64,000 bases of DNA from Moorella humiferrea (GTDB lineage Bacteria; Bacillota; DSM-521; Neomoorellales; Neomoorellaceae): the NCBI RefSeq assembly GCF_039233145.1, contig NZ_CP136419.1:1710001-1774000 (forward strand), read 5' to 3'. Below, in pieces: positions 55,911 through 64,000 of this stretch (positions are counted from its first letter, which is position 1; the number at the start of each line of letters is the position of its first letter). Made by a program: the position numbers and the translations under genes. The notes below the pieces were generated by a model. The model did not search any database, was not told the DNA's origin, and saw only the letters and a program-made list of their open reading frames with translations.

Positions 55911-56921
55911 TTAAAACAGGCTGTCCAGCCGCTTTATACCCAAATGGTCATAAGCCCTGGCGGTGGCAATGCGGCCCCTGGGGGTTCGCTGGATAAAGCC
56001 ATGCTGCAGTAAAAAGGGTTCATAAACGTCTTCGATGGTATCTGGTTCTTCGCTGACGGCCGCCGCCAGGGTGTCAAGGCCTACGGGGCCGCCGCCAAAT
56101 TTTTGGATAAGGGTTAACAGCAGGCGACGGTCGGAATTGTCCAGACCAAGGGCGTCGACCTGCAAGAACTCGAGGGCTTTCATCGCCACTTCCCGGGTGA
56201 TGATCCCCCCGGCGCGAACTTCTGCGTAATCCCTCACCCTTTTCAGCAGCCTGTTGGCCACCCGCGGGGTCCCTCGGGACCGGCAGGCAATTTCCCGGGC
56301 GCCTTCAGGCTCAATCTTTACCTGCAGTATGGCCGCCGCCCGGAGAATAATTTGCTCCAGCTCCTCTATGCGATAAAATTCCAAACGGGAATTAATGCCA
56401 AAACGGTCCCGCAGGGGCGAAGATAGTAAGCCCGCCCTAGTGGTGGCCCCGACTAAAGTGAAGGGAGGCAGATCCAGACGAATGGAGCGGGCGGCAGGGC
56501 CCTTGCCGAGGATAATGTCCAGGGCAAAATCCTCCATGGCCGGGTATAGAATCTCTTCCACCTGACGGGGCAGGCGGTGAATTTCGTCAATGAATAAAAC
56601 GTCCCGCGGTTCCAGATTGGTAAGGATGGCCGCCAGATCACCGGCGCGTTCCAAAGCCGGCCCTGAAGTAACCCTAAGGTTGGCTCCCATTTCATTGGCA
56701 ATTATACCGGCTAGGGTAGTTTTTCCCAGACCAGGCGGACCGTAAAGCAAAACGTGATCCAGGGCTTCTCCCCGTTCCCGGGCCGCCTGGATGAATATGG
56801 CGAGGGTTTCTTTAACATGCTGCTGGCCGATATATTCTGCTAAAAAACGCGGCCTTAAACTCACATCCAATTCTTCGTCTTCCCGATGCAGGTTACCGGC
56901 CAGCAGGCGCTCCACCGTCAA
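55911..56921 (-). CDS. ruvB: Holliday junction branch-migration ATPase RuvB
   Basis: 336 residues. Walker [13 protein letters not shown], Walker [12 protein letters not shown], sensor ATTRAG, and a C-terminal winged helix with [17 protein letters not shown] start overlaps the ruvA stop (TTGA). Motor of the RuvABC resolvasome. Confidence 0.97.
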   Translation of the reverse strand: MTVERLLAGNLHREDEELDVSLRPRFLAEYIGQQHVKETLAIFIQAARERGEALDHVLLYGPPGLGKTTLAGIIANEMGANLRVTSGPALERAGDLAAILTNLEPRDVLFIDEIHRLPRQVEEILYPAMEDFALDIILGKGPAARSIRLDLPPFTLVGATTRAGLLSSPLRDRFGINSRLEFYRIEELEQIILRAAAILQVKIEPEGAREIACRSRGTPRVANRLLKRVRDYAEVRAGGIITREVAMKALEFLQVDALGLDNSDRRLLLTLIQKFGGGPVGLDTLAAAVSEEPDTIEDVYEPFLLQHGFIQRTPRGRIATARAYDHLGIKRLDSLF

Positions 56922-57511
56922 GCCGCTCCACCTCCCCTACCCATGATCTTCAAAACGGCCTGGACAACGGCCGCCGTGTCGGCCCCGGGCCCAAGCTCCG
57001 CCTCCACCCGGGCCAAAACCCGGGCTATCTCCTCGCGACCGTACCCCAGGGCCAGAAGGGCAGCCAGGGCTTCATCATTATTGGCCCTTTCCGATACTGT
57101 GGCGGCAAAACCTGCCTTCAAGAGGGCATCCTTTAGTTCCAGAAGAAGGCGTTTGGCCTTTTTTGTCCCTATGCCGGGGAGGGCGGTCAAAAACGCGGTG
57201 TCTTCAGCAACAATGGCCTGGGCCAGCCTATCTGGATCGGCCGCCGCCAGGATCTGCATCGCTCCCCGGGGTCCTATGCCCGCCACTCCCAGAAGGAGGG
57301 TAAAGAGCTTTAGTCCTTTGGGGCTGGTAAAACCGTACAATTCCAGGGCGTCTTCCTTAACCACCAGGTGGGTGTAGACGGCGACCTCCGTTCCCAGCGG
57401 CGGCCAATTCTCTGCCGGCGAGGTGCGGACATGCCAGCCGATGCCTCCGGTTTCCAATAGTATACCTTCGGCCGTTACCTGGAGAAGCGGCCCGCGCAGG
57501 TACCCGATCAT
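56918..57511 (-). CDS. ruvA: Holliday junction-binding protein RuvA
   Basis: 197 residues from ATG 57509-57511, overlapping the ruvC stop (ATGA). [22 protein letters not shown]-fold, two HhH motifs ([14 protein letters not shown] and [19 protein letters not shown]), and the RuvB-binding C-terminus ([12 protein letters not shown]). Confidence 0.96.
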   Translation of the reverse strand: MIGYLRGPLLQVTAEGILLETGGIGWHVRTSPAENWPPLGTEVAVYTHLVVKEDALELYGFTSPKGLKLFTLLLGVAGIGPRGAMQILAAADPDRLAQAIVAEDTAFLTALPGIGTKKAKRLLLELKDALLKAGFAATVSERANNDEALAALLALGYGREEIARVLARVEAELGPGADTAAVVQAVLKIMGRGGGAA

Positions 57512-58014
57512 TGGCGCCACACCCCTGTTTTCCGGCGAGGCCAGGAAGCCATGCTGGCATGGCAGATGGCCACGGCCAGGGCGTCGGCAACGTCGTCAGG
57601 TTCCGGCCGGTTTTTCAGGCCCAGCAGGGTCTGGACCATCCGCTGCACCTGTTCCTTGGGAGCCCGGCCGTAGCCGGTGACCGCCTGCTTTACTTCCAGG
57701 GGTGTATACTCGGCGACGGGAACGGCCCCGTGGGCCGCCGCAAGGATGGCCACTCCCCGGGCCTGACCTACAGCCATGGCCGTACGGCTGTTTTTGTTAA
57801 AAAACAGCTCCTCCACGGCCATAATGTCCGGGTGGTGCTCCTTTATTATTTCCCGTAGGCGATCGTATATCATAACCAGGCGCCGACTGGTCTTTAACTC
57901 CGCCGGCGTCCTAATACAGCCGTAGGCAAAGGCCTGCAACGTCCCGCCGTTGCCGGCCTCTATCAAACCATAACCCATTATGGCGGTACCAGGGTCAATT
58001 CCCAGGATTAGCAT
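57508..58014 (-). CDS. ruvC: Crossover junction endodeoxyribonuclease RuvC
   Basis: 168 residues from ATG 58012-58014 (GGGAGGAG upstream). ILGIDPGTAIMGYGLIE supplies the first catalytic Asp, VEELFFNKN the Glu, and DDVADALAVAICH the final acidic pair. Resolves Holliday junctions. It is the first gene of the ruvC-ruvA-ruvB string, divergent from the plus-strand dehydratase module. Confidence 0.96.
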   Translation of the reverse strand: MLILGIDPGTAIMGYGLIEAGNGGTLQAFAYGCIRTPAELKTSRRLVMIYDRLREIIKEHHPDIMAVEELFFNKNSRTAMAVGQARGVAILAAAHGAVPVAEYTPLEVKQAVTGYGRAPKEQVQRMVQTLLGLKNRPEPDDVADALAVAICHASMASWPRRKTGVWRQ

Positions 58015-58088
58015 CCTTTTACTCCTCCCAGGCAATTATTCGACGTTGAAGATTATAGTTCCTTTTTTATACCGGCAAAACTATTTGT

Positions 58089-58117
58089 TTTAATAAGCCC
58101 CCGGAAAGAGTTATAAT
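58089..58117 (+). promoter_or_regulatory. Promoter of the dehydratase-like module
   Basis: Plus strand: TTTAAT (58089-58094), 17-bp spacer, TATAAT (58112-58117), 52 bp before the first ATG. The -35 is weak. Confidence 0.6.
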
Positions 58118-58169
58118 AGATGCTGTTAATAGCAAGGTGTGGAAAGCATTACCATGAGGGGAGCAGACA

Positions 58170-59210
58170 ATGGGTGATTTTATAGGCTGGCTGTGTCATT
58201 ATACGCCGGTAGAAGTTATCACCGCAGCAGGCTACATACCCTTACGGCTATTGGGGAGAAAAGGCAATAATTCACGAAGTGCTACCTATTTTTCCGGCAA
58301 CCTTTGTCCTTATGTGCAAAGCTGCCTCGAAGCGGCCCTCCGCCATGAGCTGCCTCCCTTAAAAGGCGTAGTAATCGCCCGCTCCTGCAATGCCATGATG
58401 CACCTGGCCAACTTATGGCCCCGCTACATTACCAGAGGCCAAACCTTCGTCCTAGATGTGCCCCGCCGTTTTGACGACGACGCCGTACTTTATTTTGCCC
58501 AAAATTTGCGTCGTCTGACAAAAGAACTTACAGGAACCACAAATATTGATAAAGAAAACCTGTGGACGGCCATAAACTGGTGGGAGGAACAGCGGGAGGG
58601 CTGGCGGGAACTGCTTTCCCGCCGGGCGGAAGAAACGCCTTTATCCGGTACGGAAATAATGGCCAAGCTAACCAGATGGCAGTCCCCCGCCGCTTCCGTT
58701 AAGGCAACAAATAGTCAGGCGTTCATTAGCCTGACGGCCGATGGAAAACAGAAAAAAGACGTCGAACGTCCGCGTCTTTTTCTTGCCGGAAGCATCATCC
58801 CCCAAGAGCTGGTTGAAATGATCGAAGAACTGGGCGGATTGGTGACATTTGCGGACGGCTGCAACGGCTGGCGGCTTTTACTGGCGCCGGTCACCGGCGA
58901 CGAAAGGGATCCTTTCCTTTATCTGGCCAAGCTCTACCTGGGAGGTCCGCCCTGCCCGAGGATGGTGCCCGTACGGGGGTGGCGCAGCCGCTACTGGGCC
59001 GCGGCGGTAGAGCAGTTCCAGATTCGAGGAGCCATCTATCATGCCATGAAATTTTGCGATGCCGCCGTGTATGACTTTTTAGCGTTAAAAAACTTCTGTG
59101 AAAAAAGAGGGTTACCCCTTCTCCGCCTCGACGGCGACTTCAGCGGCGGTAACCGGGGACAGTGGCGGACCAGGATAGAAGCTTTCCTTGAGATGCTGGA
59201 GGTGCAGTAA
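58170..59210 (+). CDS. 2-Hydroxyacyl-CoA dehydratase / HgdB-like Fe-S subunit
   Basis: 346 residues, ATG after GAGGGGAGC. It belongs to the 2-hydroxyglutaryl-CoA dehydratase/benzoyl-CoA reductase family: Cys9 (WLCHYTPVEVITAAGYIP), Cys46 and Cys52 (NLCPYVQSCLEAAL) and Cys73 (VVIARSCNAM) are the places of Fe-S ligands. Members carry [4Fe-4S] clusters and perform low-potential, ATP-driven reductions. The gene precedes a second subunit, with overlapping stop and start (TAATG), and an activase. Shorter than the 400-residue HgdB, but all key parts are present. The substrate is unknown. Confidence 0.85.
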   Translation: MGDFIGWLCHYTPVEVITAAGYIPLRLLGRKGNNSRSATYFSGNLCPYVQSCLEAALRHELPPLKGVVIARSCNAMMHLANLWPRYITRGQTFVLDVPRRFDDDAVLYFAQNLRRLTKELTGTTNIDKENLWTAINWWEEQREGWRELLSRRAEETPLSGTEIMAKLTRWQSPAASVKATNSQAFISLTADGKQKKDVERPRLFLAGSIIPQELVEMIEELGGLVTFADGCNGWRLLLAPVTGDERDPFLYLAKLYLGGPPCPRMVPVRGWRSRYWAAAVEQFQIRGAIYHAMKFCDAAVYDFLALKNFCEKRGLPLLRLDGDFSGGNRGQWRTRIEAFLEMLEVQ

Positions 59211-60478
59211 TGGACATCTACCAGTTGCTGCGCTCTTACCTTGAGACGGCTTTACGCCAACGAGCCTTAAAATCCCCCTGGACATATAGGGTTTTAAGAC
59301 AGGCCGTTGCCGCCCGGAGAAAAAGTTTTTCCTGGCAGGCGGCCCACAGCCTCCTCCTTCATACCATCGACCAGGCCGCTGCCGCCTTTTTGCAAAAGGG
59401 CCCGGTGATCTGGCATAATGTTTTCTTCCCTACCGAGGTTCTTTATGGCCTGGGAGTAATCCCCTTTGCCCCGGAAGCGGCCGCGGTGGCAGCCACAGGT
59501 CTGGGCATAGCCGCCAAGGCCCTGCAGCAGGCCGAAGGCGACTGGGTAAGCGGTGAAACCTGCACTTTTCACCGTTTAGCCTACGGCTGCGATCGCCTGG
59601 GTTACTTCCCCCGGCCGTCAGGGGTGGTCTGCAGTTCCCACCTGTGCGATACTGCTCCCCAGTCCCTGGCGGCTGCGGCGGCTTACCACGGTGTACCCTT
59701 TTATCTTTTGGATGTGCCTCACCAACAGGACGCCGCCGCCTTGAGCTACGTTGCCCGCCAGCTCAAGACCATTACTTTTTCCATGGTAGAATCCCTAAAC
59801 CTGACGTGGGATGAAGGGCGCCTCCAGCAAGCCCTCGTCAATTCCAACGCCGCCCGGGAACGCCTGATGGCCATAAACAACCTGCGGCAAAAGCGCCCGG
59901 CCTGCATTCGGGGGGAAGAAGCCCACAGCTTTATTTACCTGATGCTTGCCGGTTTTGGAGCGGCCGCTACCGTTGCCGTATACGAAGAGCTGCTGAATCA
60001 GCTGGAACGAAGTTACCGGAAGAATGAACCTGCCGTGCCGGAAGAAAAGGCCCGGGTGGTATGGCTGCACCTTAAGCCTTATTATCCCAATGAGATTTTT
60101 CAGATATTGGAGCAAGAGGCCGGAATAATTATCGTCTGTGAAGAAATGAACCATGTCTACTGGGAACCCCTGGAGCCGGAGAGGCCCTTTTACAGCCTGG
60201 CGCGTAAAGTTTTAAGCCATCACGGTTTGGGGCCCATAAGCCGGAGGATAGAAGCCGTCCTGGCCATGACGGAATCCTATAAAGCCGACGGGGTAATCCA
60301 TTTCGCCCACTGGGGATGCCGCCAGAGCGCGGGCGCCATACGCCTGCTGCAGGAGGCTTTACGGGAGAAGGGCATATCCTTCCTCAACCTGGAAGGAGAC
60401 TGCATTGATCAAAGCAAATACGCTCCCGGCGCCGTGCGGACGCGCCTGGAGGGTTTTATAGAAATGTTATTAACCTAG
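59210..60478 (+). CDS. 2-Hydroxyacyl-CoA dehydratase-like second subunit
   Basis: 422 residues, same family as the upstream gene but a different branch. The first-cysteine position is lost (WHNVFFPTEVLYGLGVIPF), while further cysteines are present: Cys118 and Cys127 (GETCTFHRLAYGC), Cys141 and Cys146 (CSSHLC), and later HWGCRQSAGA and GDCIDQ. It may form a heterodimer with the upstream subunit, or an independent cluster protein like the ATP-dependent double-cubane cluster protein known from Carboxydothermus. No CoA-transferase or dehydrogenase gene is next to it, so an ordinary hydroxyacid fermentation is doubtful. Confidence 0.82.
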   Translation: MDIYQLLRSYLETALRQRALKSPWTYRVLRQAVAARRKSFSWQAAHSLLLHTIDQAAAAFLQKGPVIWHNVFFPTEVLYGLGVIPFAPEAAAVAATGLGIAAKALQQAEGDWVSGETCTFHRLAYGCDRLGYFPRPSGVVCSSHLCDTAPQSLAAAAAYHGVPFYLLDVPHQQDAAALSYVARQLKTITFSMVESLNLTWDEGRLQQALVNSNAARERLMAINNLRQKRPACIRGEEAHSFIYLMLAGFGAAATVAVYEELLNQLERSYRKNEPAVPEEKARVVWLHLKPYYPNEIFQILEQEAGIIIVCEEMNHVYWEPLEPERPFYSLARKVLSHHGLGPISRRIEAVLAMTESYKADGVIHFAHWGCRQSAGAIRLLQEALREKGISFLNLEGDCIDQSKYAPGAVRTRLEGFIEMLLT

Positions 60479-60493
60479 AGGAGGTTGTAAACT

Positions 60494-61261
60494 GTGATTT
60501 TGACGGCAGGAATAGATATCGGAAGCCTGACAACGAAGGCGGTGGTAGTGGCGGACGGTCAGTTGCAGGGCGCTGCCGTTTTAAAAAGCAGCGTTGACGG
60601 TGAAGCTACCGCCCGCACGGCCTTACAGGAAGCCCTGTCCCGGGCCGGTTTTAAGGAAGACGATCTGGCGGGGATTGTGGCCACGGGTTACGGCCGCATC
60701 CGCGTTTCCTTCGCCCGGCGTCGCATCACGGAAATAACCTGCCATGCCCGGGGAATTTATCACCTGTGGCCCGACGTGCGCACGGTCATCGACATCGGCG
60801 GCCAGGACAGCAAAGTCATTCTCTTAGATGAAGGCGGCAGGGTGCGGGATTTTGTGATGAACGAAAAATGCGCCGCAGGCACCGGCCGCTTCCTGGAAGT
60901 TATGGCCAACGCTTTAGAAGTACCGGTAAAGGAGATGGGCCGCCTTTCCCTTGAAGCCGTGCAGGGAGCCAACATCAGCAGCATGTGTACCGTTTTTGCC
61001 GAAACGGAAGTCGTCTCCCTGGTGGCCGAAGGCCGCCCCGTACCGGAAATTATAAAGGGCCTGCACAACGCCATTGCCCAGCGGGTGGTAGCCATGGCCC
61101 AGAGGGCCGGGTGGGAAGAACCGGTGGCCATGACCGGCGGCGTGGCCAAAAATTTAGGAGTGGTAAAAAGCCTGGAAGAACAGCTGGGTGCCAGCATTCG
61201 CGTACCCCCAGATCCCCAGATCATCGGCGCCCTGGGAGCCGCCCTGCTGGCGGCTGAATAA
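60494..61261 (+). CDS. ATP-dependent activator of 2-hydroxyacyl-CoA dehydratase type (BadF/HgdC)
   Basis: 255 residues, GTG start after GAGGAGG. ASKHA ATPase with IDIGSLTTKAVVVAD and VIDIGGQDSKVILLD. Cys126 (NEKCAAGTGRF) and Cys165 (SSMCTVFAETEV) hold the [4Fe-4S] cluster shared between two subunits, as in HgdC. It hydrolyses ATP to push an electron to a very low potential into the dehydratase/reductase. C-terminal TGGVAKN and GALGAALLA complete the family pattern. Confidence 0.92.
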   Translation: MILTAGIDIGSLTTKAVVVADGQLQGAAVLKSSVDGEATARTALQEALSRAGFKEDDLAGIVATGYGRIRVSFARRRITEITCHARGIYHLWPDVRTVIDIGGQDSKVILLDEGGRVRDFVMNEKCAAGTGRFLEVMANALEVPVKEMGRLSLEAVQGANISSMCTVFAETEVVSLVAEGRPVPEIIKGLHNAIAQRVVAMAQRAGWEEPVAMTGGVAKNLGVVKSLEEQLGASIRVPPDPQIIGALGAALLAAE

Positions 61262-61269
61262 AAATTAAC

Positions 61270-61851
61270 TCAGGAGCGAAATTCATCCAGGCTGTCGAGG
61301 GCTTCCAGCATTTCTTTTTCGGAATTAAACTCTATTTGGCCGCTTTCTATCTTTTCCTTCCATCCCCTGGGTAAAGCTGTGACCTTTATATTTGTTACCC
61401 GCATTAGGGGCCCCAGGCTGCCTGCCGGCCCCTGATAAACAGCCACCATTCCGTCTTTAACGGCCAGGTGACGTTTGGGGGAATCTGTCGGACAGAGGCC
61501 GTCTATCTCCTGGGTGATGACCAAACGTTCACCCTCCCAGGTTATACGCCAGCCCTCGGACGCCGGAAAAAGAATGTGCAATTCCTCTACTCCGGCCCAA
61601 TTCCATTTAACCCCCGCCGGTAAAGGAAGAGCTTCCCGATGGCCACAAAAACGATAATATTTTTCCAACCTCGGTTCTTCCAGTACCCGCGGTTCCAAAA
61701 GACCGGGCACCCTGAGGAGAACCGGATTGAGCCCATTGTTAACCCTTGCTTGCTGATAGGCTACAACAATACCTAGCATAAAGATTATAAAACCGATAAT
61801 ACTTAAGCGCCGGTAAGCCTTACGCAAAGGCGGCACCTCTCCTTCTAACAA
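61270..61851 (-). CDS. BofC-like membrane-anchored protein
   Basis: 193 residues; an N-terminal helix (about 14-33) and an extracytoplasmic domain. The C-terminal part (LCPTDSPKRHLAVKDGMVAVYQGPAG) is like the C-terminal domain of BofC (bypass of forespore, control of sigma-K processing). The position between yebC and ruvC-ruvA-ruvB matches bofC in Bacillus, which strengthens the call. Sequence identity to BofC seems low. It would act in the intermembrane space of the spore. Confidence 0.65.
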   Translation of the reverse strand: MLEGEVPPLRKAYRRLSIIGFIIFMLGIVVAYQQARVNNGLNPVLLRVPGLLEPRVLEEPRLEKYYRFCGHREALPLPAGVKWNWAGVEELHILFPASEGWRITWEGERLVITQEIDGLCPTDSPKRHLAVKDGMVAVYQGPAGSLGPLMRVTNIKVTALPRGWKEKIESGQIEFNSEKEMLEALDSLDEFRS

Positions 61852-61899
61852 TAATTGCCACCTTCTAGCTTTACCGGCGCTTCCCAGTTTTATACCAGT

Positions 61900-62658
61900 T
61901 TATAACTCCACTTGCTCTAAAATATGGGCGGGAATATCGGCGTTGGTATAAACAGCCTGAACGTCATCATGATCTTCCAGACGGTCTACCAAGCGCATTA
62001 CCTTGGCGGCCGTTTCCGGGTCGTCGATAGTTACCGTAGTTTGGGGTACCATGGCGATTTCGGCGCTCGCAATATTAGCTCCGGCCTCCTCCAGGACCTT
62101 TTTTACCTTCTCCATATCTGCGGTAGCCGTCTTGATCTCTATGGCCGCGGGATCGCTGTCATCGACGTCTTCTGCCCCGGCCTCAATGGCCTGCAGGATT
62201 ATTTCTTCCCGCTTTTCTCCCACTGGAACTTCAACGGTAATGACCCCTTTGGCGTCAAACATCCAGGCCACACAACCGCTTTCTCCCAAACTGCCGCCGT
62301 TGCGGGAAAAAATATAGCGGATTTCTGAAGCCGTGCGGTTACGATTGTCTGTTGCGATATTTAACAGCATAGCTACGCCGCCGGGACCGTACCCCTCATA
62401 AACCATCTCTTCATACGCCGCACCTTCTAGTTCTCCGGTACCCCTCATTATGGCCCGCTGAATATTATCATTGGGCATATTTACTTCCTTGGCCCGGGCT
62501 ATGGCCGCCTTCAAGCGCGGATTGCCTTCCGGATCGCCACCGCCCTGCCGGGCGGCGATAATAATCTCCCGGGCAATTTTGGTAAAAAGGCGTCCGCGTT
62601 TCTCATCCATTTTGGCTTTGCGGTGCTTTATATTAGCCCACTTGGAATGGCCAGACAT
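61900..62658 (-). CDS. YebC/PmpR-family regulatory protein
   Basis: 252 residues. MSGHSKWANIKHRKAKMDEK at the N-terminus, GGDPEGNPRLKAAIARAKEVNMP (in two parts) and RYIFSRNGGSLGESGCVAWMF are the unmistakable YebC signature. Family members act as regulators and as translation factors. In Bacillus (yrbC) it neighbours bofC. Confidence 0.96.
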   Translation of the reverse strand: MSGHSKWANIKHRKAKMDEKRGRLFTKIAREIIIAARQGGGDPEGNPRLKAAIARAKEVNMPNDNIQRAIMRGTGELEGAAYEEMVYEGYGPGGVAMLLNIATDNRNRTASEIRYIFSRNGGSLGESGCVAWMFDAKGVITVEVPVGEKREEIILQAIEAGAEDVDDSDPAAIEIKTATADMEKVKKVLEEAGANIASAEIAMVPQTTVTIDDPETAAKVMRLVDRLEDHDDVQAVYTNADIPAHILEQVEL

Positions 62659-62775
62659 CCTTTGCCCCCCTTTCCTTAAGCTGCCGTCAAAATTCTAGCA
62701 TATAATCCTCCAATTAAGCAATAAGCCCCCGGCATTCCTGGTATATATTACCTCGCCAAAGACGTAAGTTTTATG

Positions 62776-62804
62776 TTAACTTTCTGCCTGTAATATGATA
62801 GAAT
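62776..62804 (+). promoter_or_regulatory. Promoter of the CAP-domain gene
   Basis: Plus strand: TTAACT (62776-62781), 17-bp spacer, TAGAAT (62799-62804). Confidence 0.5.
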
Positions 62805-62826
62805 TCATACAGTAACTTTTTCACCG

Positions 62827-62864
62827 CCGCGATCACTAGGGGAGGTGAGTTGTTGTTATCGCGG
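62827..62864 (+). promoter_or_regulatory. Leader hairpin of the CAP-domain gene
   Basis: CCGCGAT (62827-62833) pairs with ATCGCGG (62858-62864). The loop contains a strong ribosome site (GGAGGTGA) for a short upstream reading frame. Confidence 0.45.
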
Positions 62865-62882
62865 ATGGTAGGAAAAAAATAG
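62850..62882 (+). CDS. Possible leader peptide (10 codons)
   Basis: TTG TTG start after a perfect GGAGGTGA; reads MLLSRMVGKK and stops at 62880-62882, overlapping the ribosome site of the next gene. It may couple translation or sense translation state; no evidence of expression. Confidence 0.4.
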   Translation: MLLSRMVGKK

Positions 62883-62894
62883 GGGGGAATTATT

Positions 62895-63539
62895 TTGCGG
62901 TTTAAGGTTAAAATTCCGACCGCATATTTAATTGCCTGCCTCGTCGTCACCGTTTTAGTTTTAACCTTCGCACCCCTTCCACCGGTGCAAGCCGCCACTT
63001 ACAGCGGTAACTATTATGCCTTCCATTTTGCACCACTAAAATATTTATACTCTAGATATGCTCAACCGCAGCCGGCACCGCTGCCTGCCCCGGCACCAAA
63101 ACCGGTACCAGTTCCGGCTCCGCAGCCTGAACCGCAGAACGAAAACTATCAGCTCCATGAGTTTGAACAGAAAGTCGTCGATTTGGTCAATGCCGAACGC
63201 GCCAAAGCCGGACTAAAACCCCTGACTTTAGACATACAGCTGGCCAGGGTAGCACGTCTCAAGGCCGAAGACATGCGGGACAATAATTACTTCAGCCACG
63301 AATCGCCCACCTACGGTTCTTTTTTCACCATGTTGCAGAAATTCGGCATTACTTACCGCACCGCCGGTGAAAACATCGCCGCCGGTTATCAGACGCCGGA
63401 GGCAGTGGTCGCAGCCTGGATGGGCAGTCCTGGTCATCGCAATAACATTTTAAATCCTAATTTCACCTCCATCGGCGTCGGCTATACGATGGGCGGCAGT
63501 TACCGGAACTATTGGGTTCAGCTGTTTATCGGCAAATAG
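62895..63539 (+). CDS. Secreted CAP/SCP-domain protein
   Basis: 214 residues, TTG start after GGGGGG. A signal peptide (about 1-33, ending VQAAT), a linker of Pro, Ala, Lys and Gln (about 58-85) and a CAP domain (about 95-214): VDLVNAERAKAGLKPLTLD, YFSHESPTYGSF, GENIAAGYQTPE, WMGSPGHRNNILNPNFTSIG. The His and Glu of the CAP cavity are present. Family members in spore formers (YkwD type) are extracellular or in the spore coat; function unknown. Confidence 0.92.
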   Translation: MRFKVKIPTAYLIACLVVTVLVLTFAPLPPVQAATYSGNYYAFHFAPLKYLYSRYAQPQPAPLPAPAPKPVPVPAPQPEPQNENYQLHEFEQKVVDLVNAERAKAGLKPLTLDIQLARVARLKAEDMRDNNYFSHESPTYGSFFTMLQKFGITYRTAGENIAAGYQTPEAVVAAWMGSPGHRNNILNPNFTSIGVGYTMGGSYRNYWVQLFIGK

Positions 63540-63550
63540 TTAAGAACAAA

Positions 63551-63583
63551 AGCCCCTTTTAATCACGGCGGTTAAAAGGGGCT
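63551..63583. terminator. Bidirectional terminator between CAP gene and cysK
   Basis: 12-bp perfect stem AGCCCCTTTTAA/TTAAAAGGGGCT with a 9-nt loop, extended by AGAAC/GTTCT-type pairs; U-rich on both sides. Confidence 0.85.
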
Positions 63584-63589
63584 GTTCTT

Positions 63590-64000
63590 TTATGCCATTT
63601 TAAAGAGTTCGGTGCTCAAATAACGTTCGCCCGTATCGGGGGCGATGACCAGTACTTTTTTTCCTCGTCCCAGGGTCCTGGCCACCTGCAGGGCGGCATA
63701 TACTGCCGCACCGGAAGATATGCCTACCAGCAGACCTTCCTTCCGCGCCAGATTCCTGGCAGTCATGATGGCGTCTTCATTGGAAACGGTTATGATTTCA
63801 TCGAGTAAATCCGTGCGAAGAACCGACGGTACAAAACCGGCCCCGATGCCTTGAATTTTATGGGGACCGGGCCTGCCTCCGGAAAGGACGGGTGAAGCAG
63901 CCGGTTCCACGGCAATTATCTTTATACCCGGAATTTCCCTTTTTAGAACTTCGCCGACGCCGGTAATGGTCCCACCTGTACCCACTCCGGCCACAAAGGC
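63590..64000 (-). CDS. cysK: Cysteine synthase A (C-terminal part)
   Basis: Continues beyond the right window edge; 136 residues are visible. The frame reads [20 protein letters not shown], with the glycine loop for the PLP phosphate, then [19 protein letters not shown] and [16 protein letters not shown], ending [12 protein letters not shown]. It makes cysteine from O-acetylserine and sulfide. The PLP lysine lies outside the window. The N-terminus is not visible. Confidence 0.92.
   Translation of the reverse strand, partial: AFVAGVGTGGTITGVGEVLKREIPGIKIIAVEPAASPVLSGGRPGPHKIQGIGAGFVPSVLRTDLLDEIITVSNEDAIMTARNLARKEGLLVGISSGAAVYAALQVARTLGRGKKVLVIAPDTGERYLSTELFKMA

Noticed and set aside
62659-62894. 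c-di-AMP (ydaO) riboswitch upstream of the CAP-domain gene.
   Set aside because: Such switches often precede cell-wall genes, but the spacer lacks the conserved blocks; only a simple hairpin was found.

Overview
The window looks like the chromosome of an anaerobic, spore-forming, Gram-positive bacterium of the Moorella / Desulfotomaculum type (class Clostridia or Moorellia). The reasons are the Firmicute gene order, SigI/RsgI, a BofC-like protein, IreB, Rex, 6S RNA, two sets of dissimilatory sulfite reductase genes, a reduced DsrMK membrane complex without DsrJOP, and selenium genes. Moorellaceae is my best guess, because a second divergent dsrAB is, as I recall, known there; no rRNA is present to prove it. 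Almost everything is on the minus strand. Only rarA, a three-gene dehydratase module and a CAP-domain protein are on the plus strand.

Region 1 (1-11.4 kb) is a sulfite-respiration and selenium island. It holds the start of a canonical dsrA (cut by the window edge), then selD (with an in-frame UGA read as selenocysteine), a TusA-like sulfur carrier, a triple-HTH regulator, a DsrN/CbiA siroheme amidase, a second divergent DsrB/DsrA pair, a DsrC paralogue with only the terminal cysteine, a normal DsrC, DsrK, DsrM, a 45-residue membrane protein and a YeiH-type transporter. A 28-29 bp element recurs upstream of dsrA, dsrM and yeiH and looks like a shared control site.

Region 2 (11.8-43 kb) is the conserved Firmicute housekeeping block, with insertions. 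It contains rex, mltG, the DUF1292-ruvX-ireB-alaS group (with an aldo/keto reductase inserted), an AI-2E-type permease, PRC-barrel, mnmA, iscU-iscS-iscR, an orphan FdhB/cytochrome b pair, ttcA, mrp divergent from rarA, trx, csoR, tcdA, 6S RNA, aspS-hisS, an MBL hydrolase, dtd, rel, recJ, lapA and a cation efflux protein. A methyltransferase and the selenium-linked hydrolase YgeY also sit here. Sulfur trafficking is a theme: IscS, IscU, MnmA, TtcA and a TusA-like carrier.

Region 3 (43.4-48.2 kb) is an osmoprotectant unit. A GntR/RCK_C regulator resembling the c-di-AMP receptor BusR lies ahead of an OpuC-type ABC transporter, with a 22-bp palindrome over the regulator's own -35 box.

Region 4 (48.2-64 kb) is secF-secD-HD-yajC-tgt-queA, the sigI-rsgI pair, DUF2905, ruvB-ruvA-ruvC, then a plus-strand 2-hydroxyacyl-CoA dehydratase-like trio inserted between ruvC and the otherwise syntenic bofC-yebC. 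After these come a secreted CAP-domain protein with a probable leader peptide, and the 3' end of cysK at the right edge.
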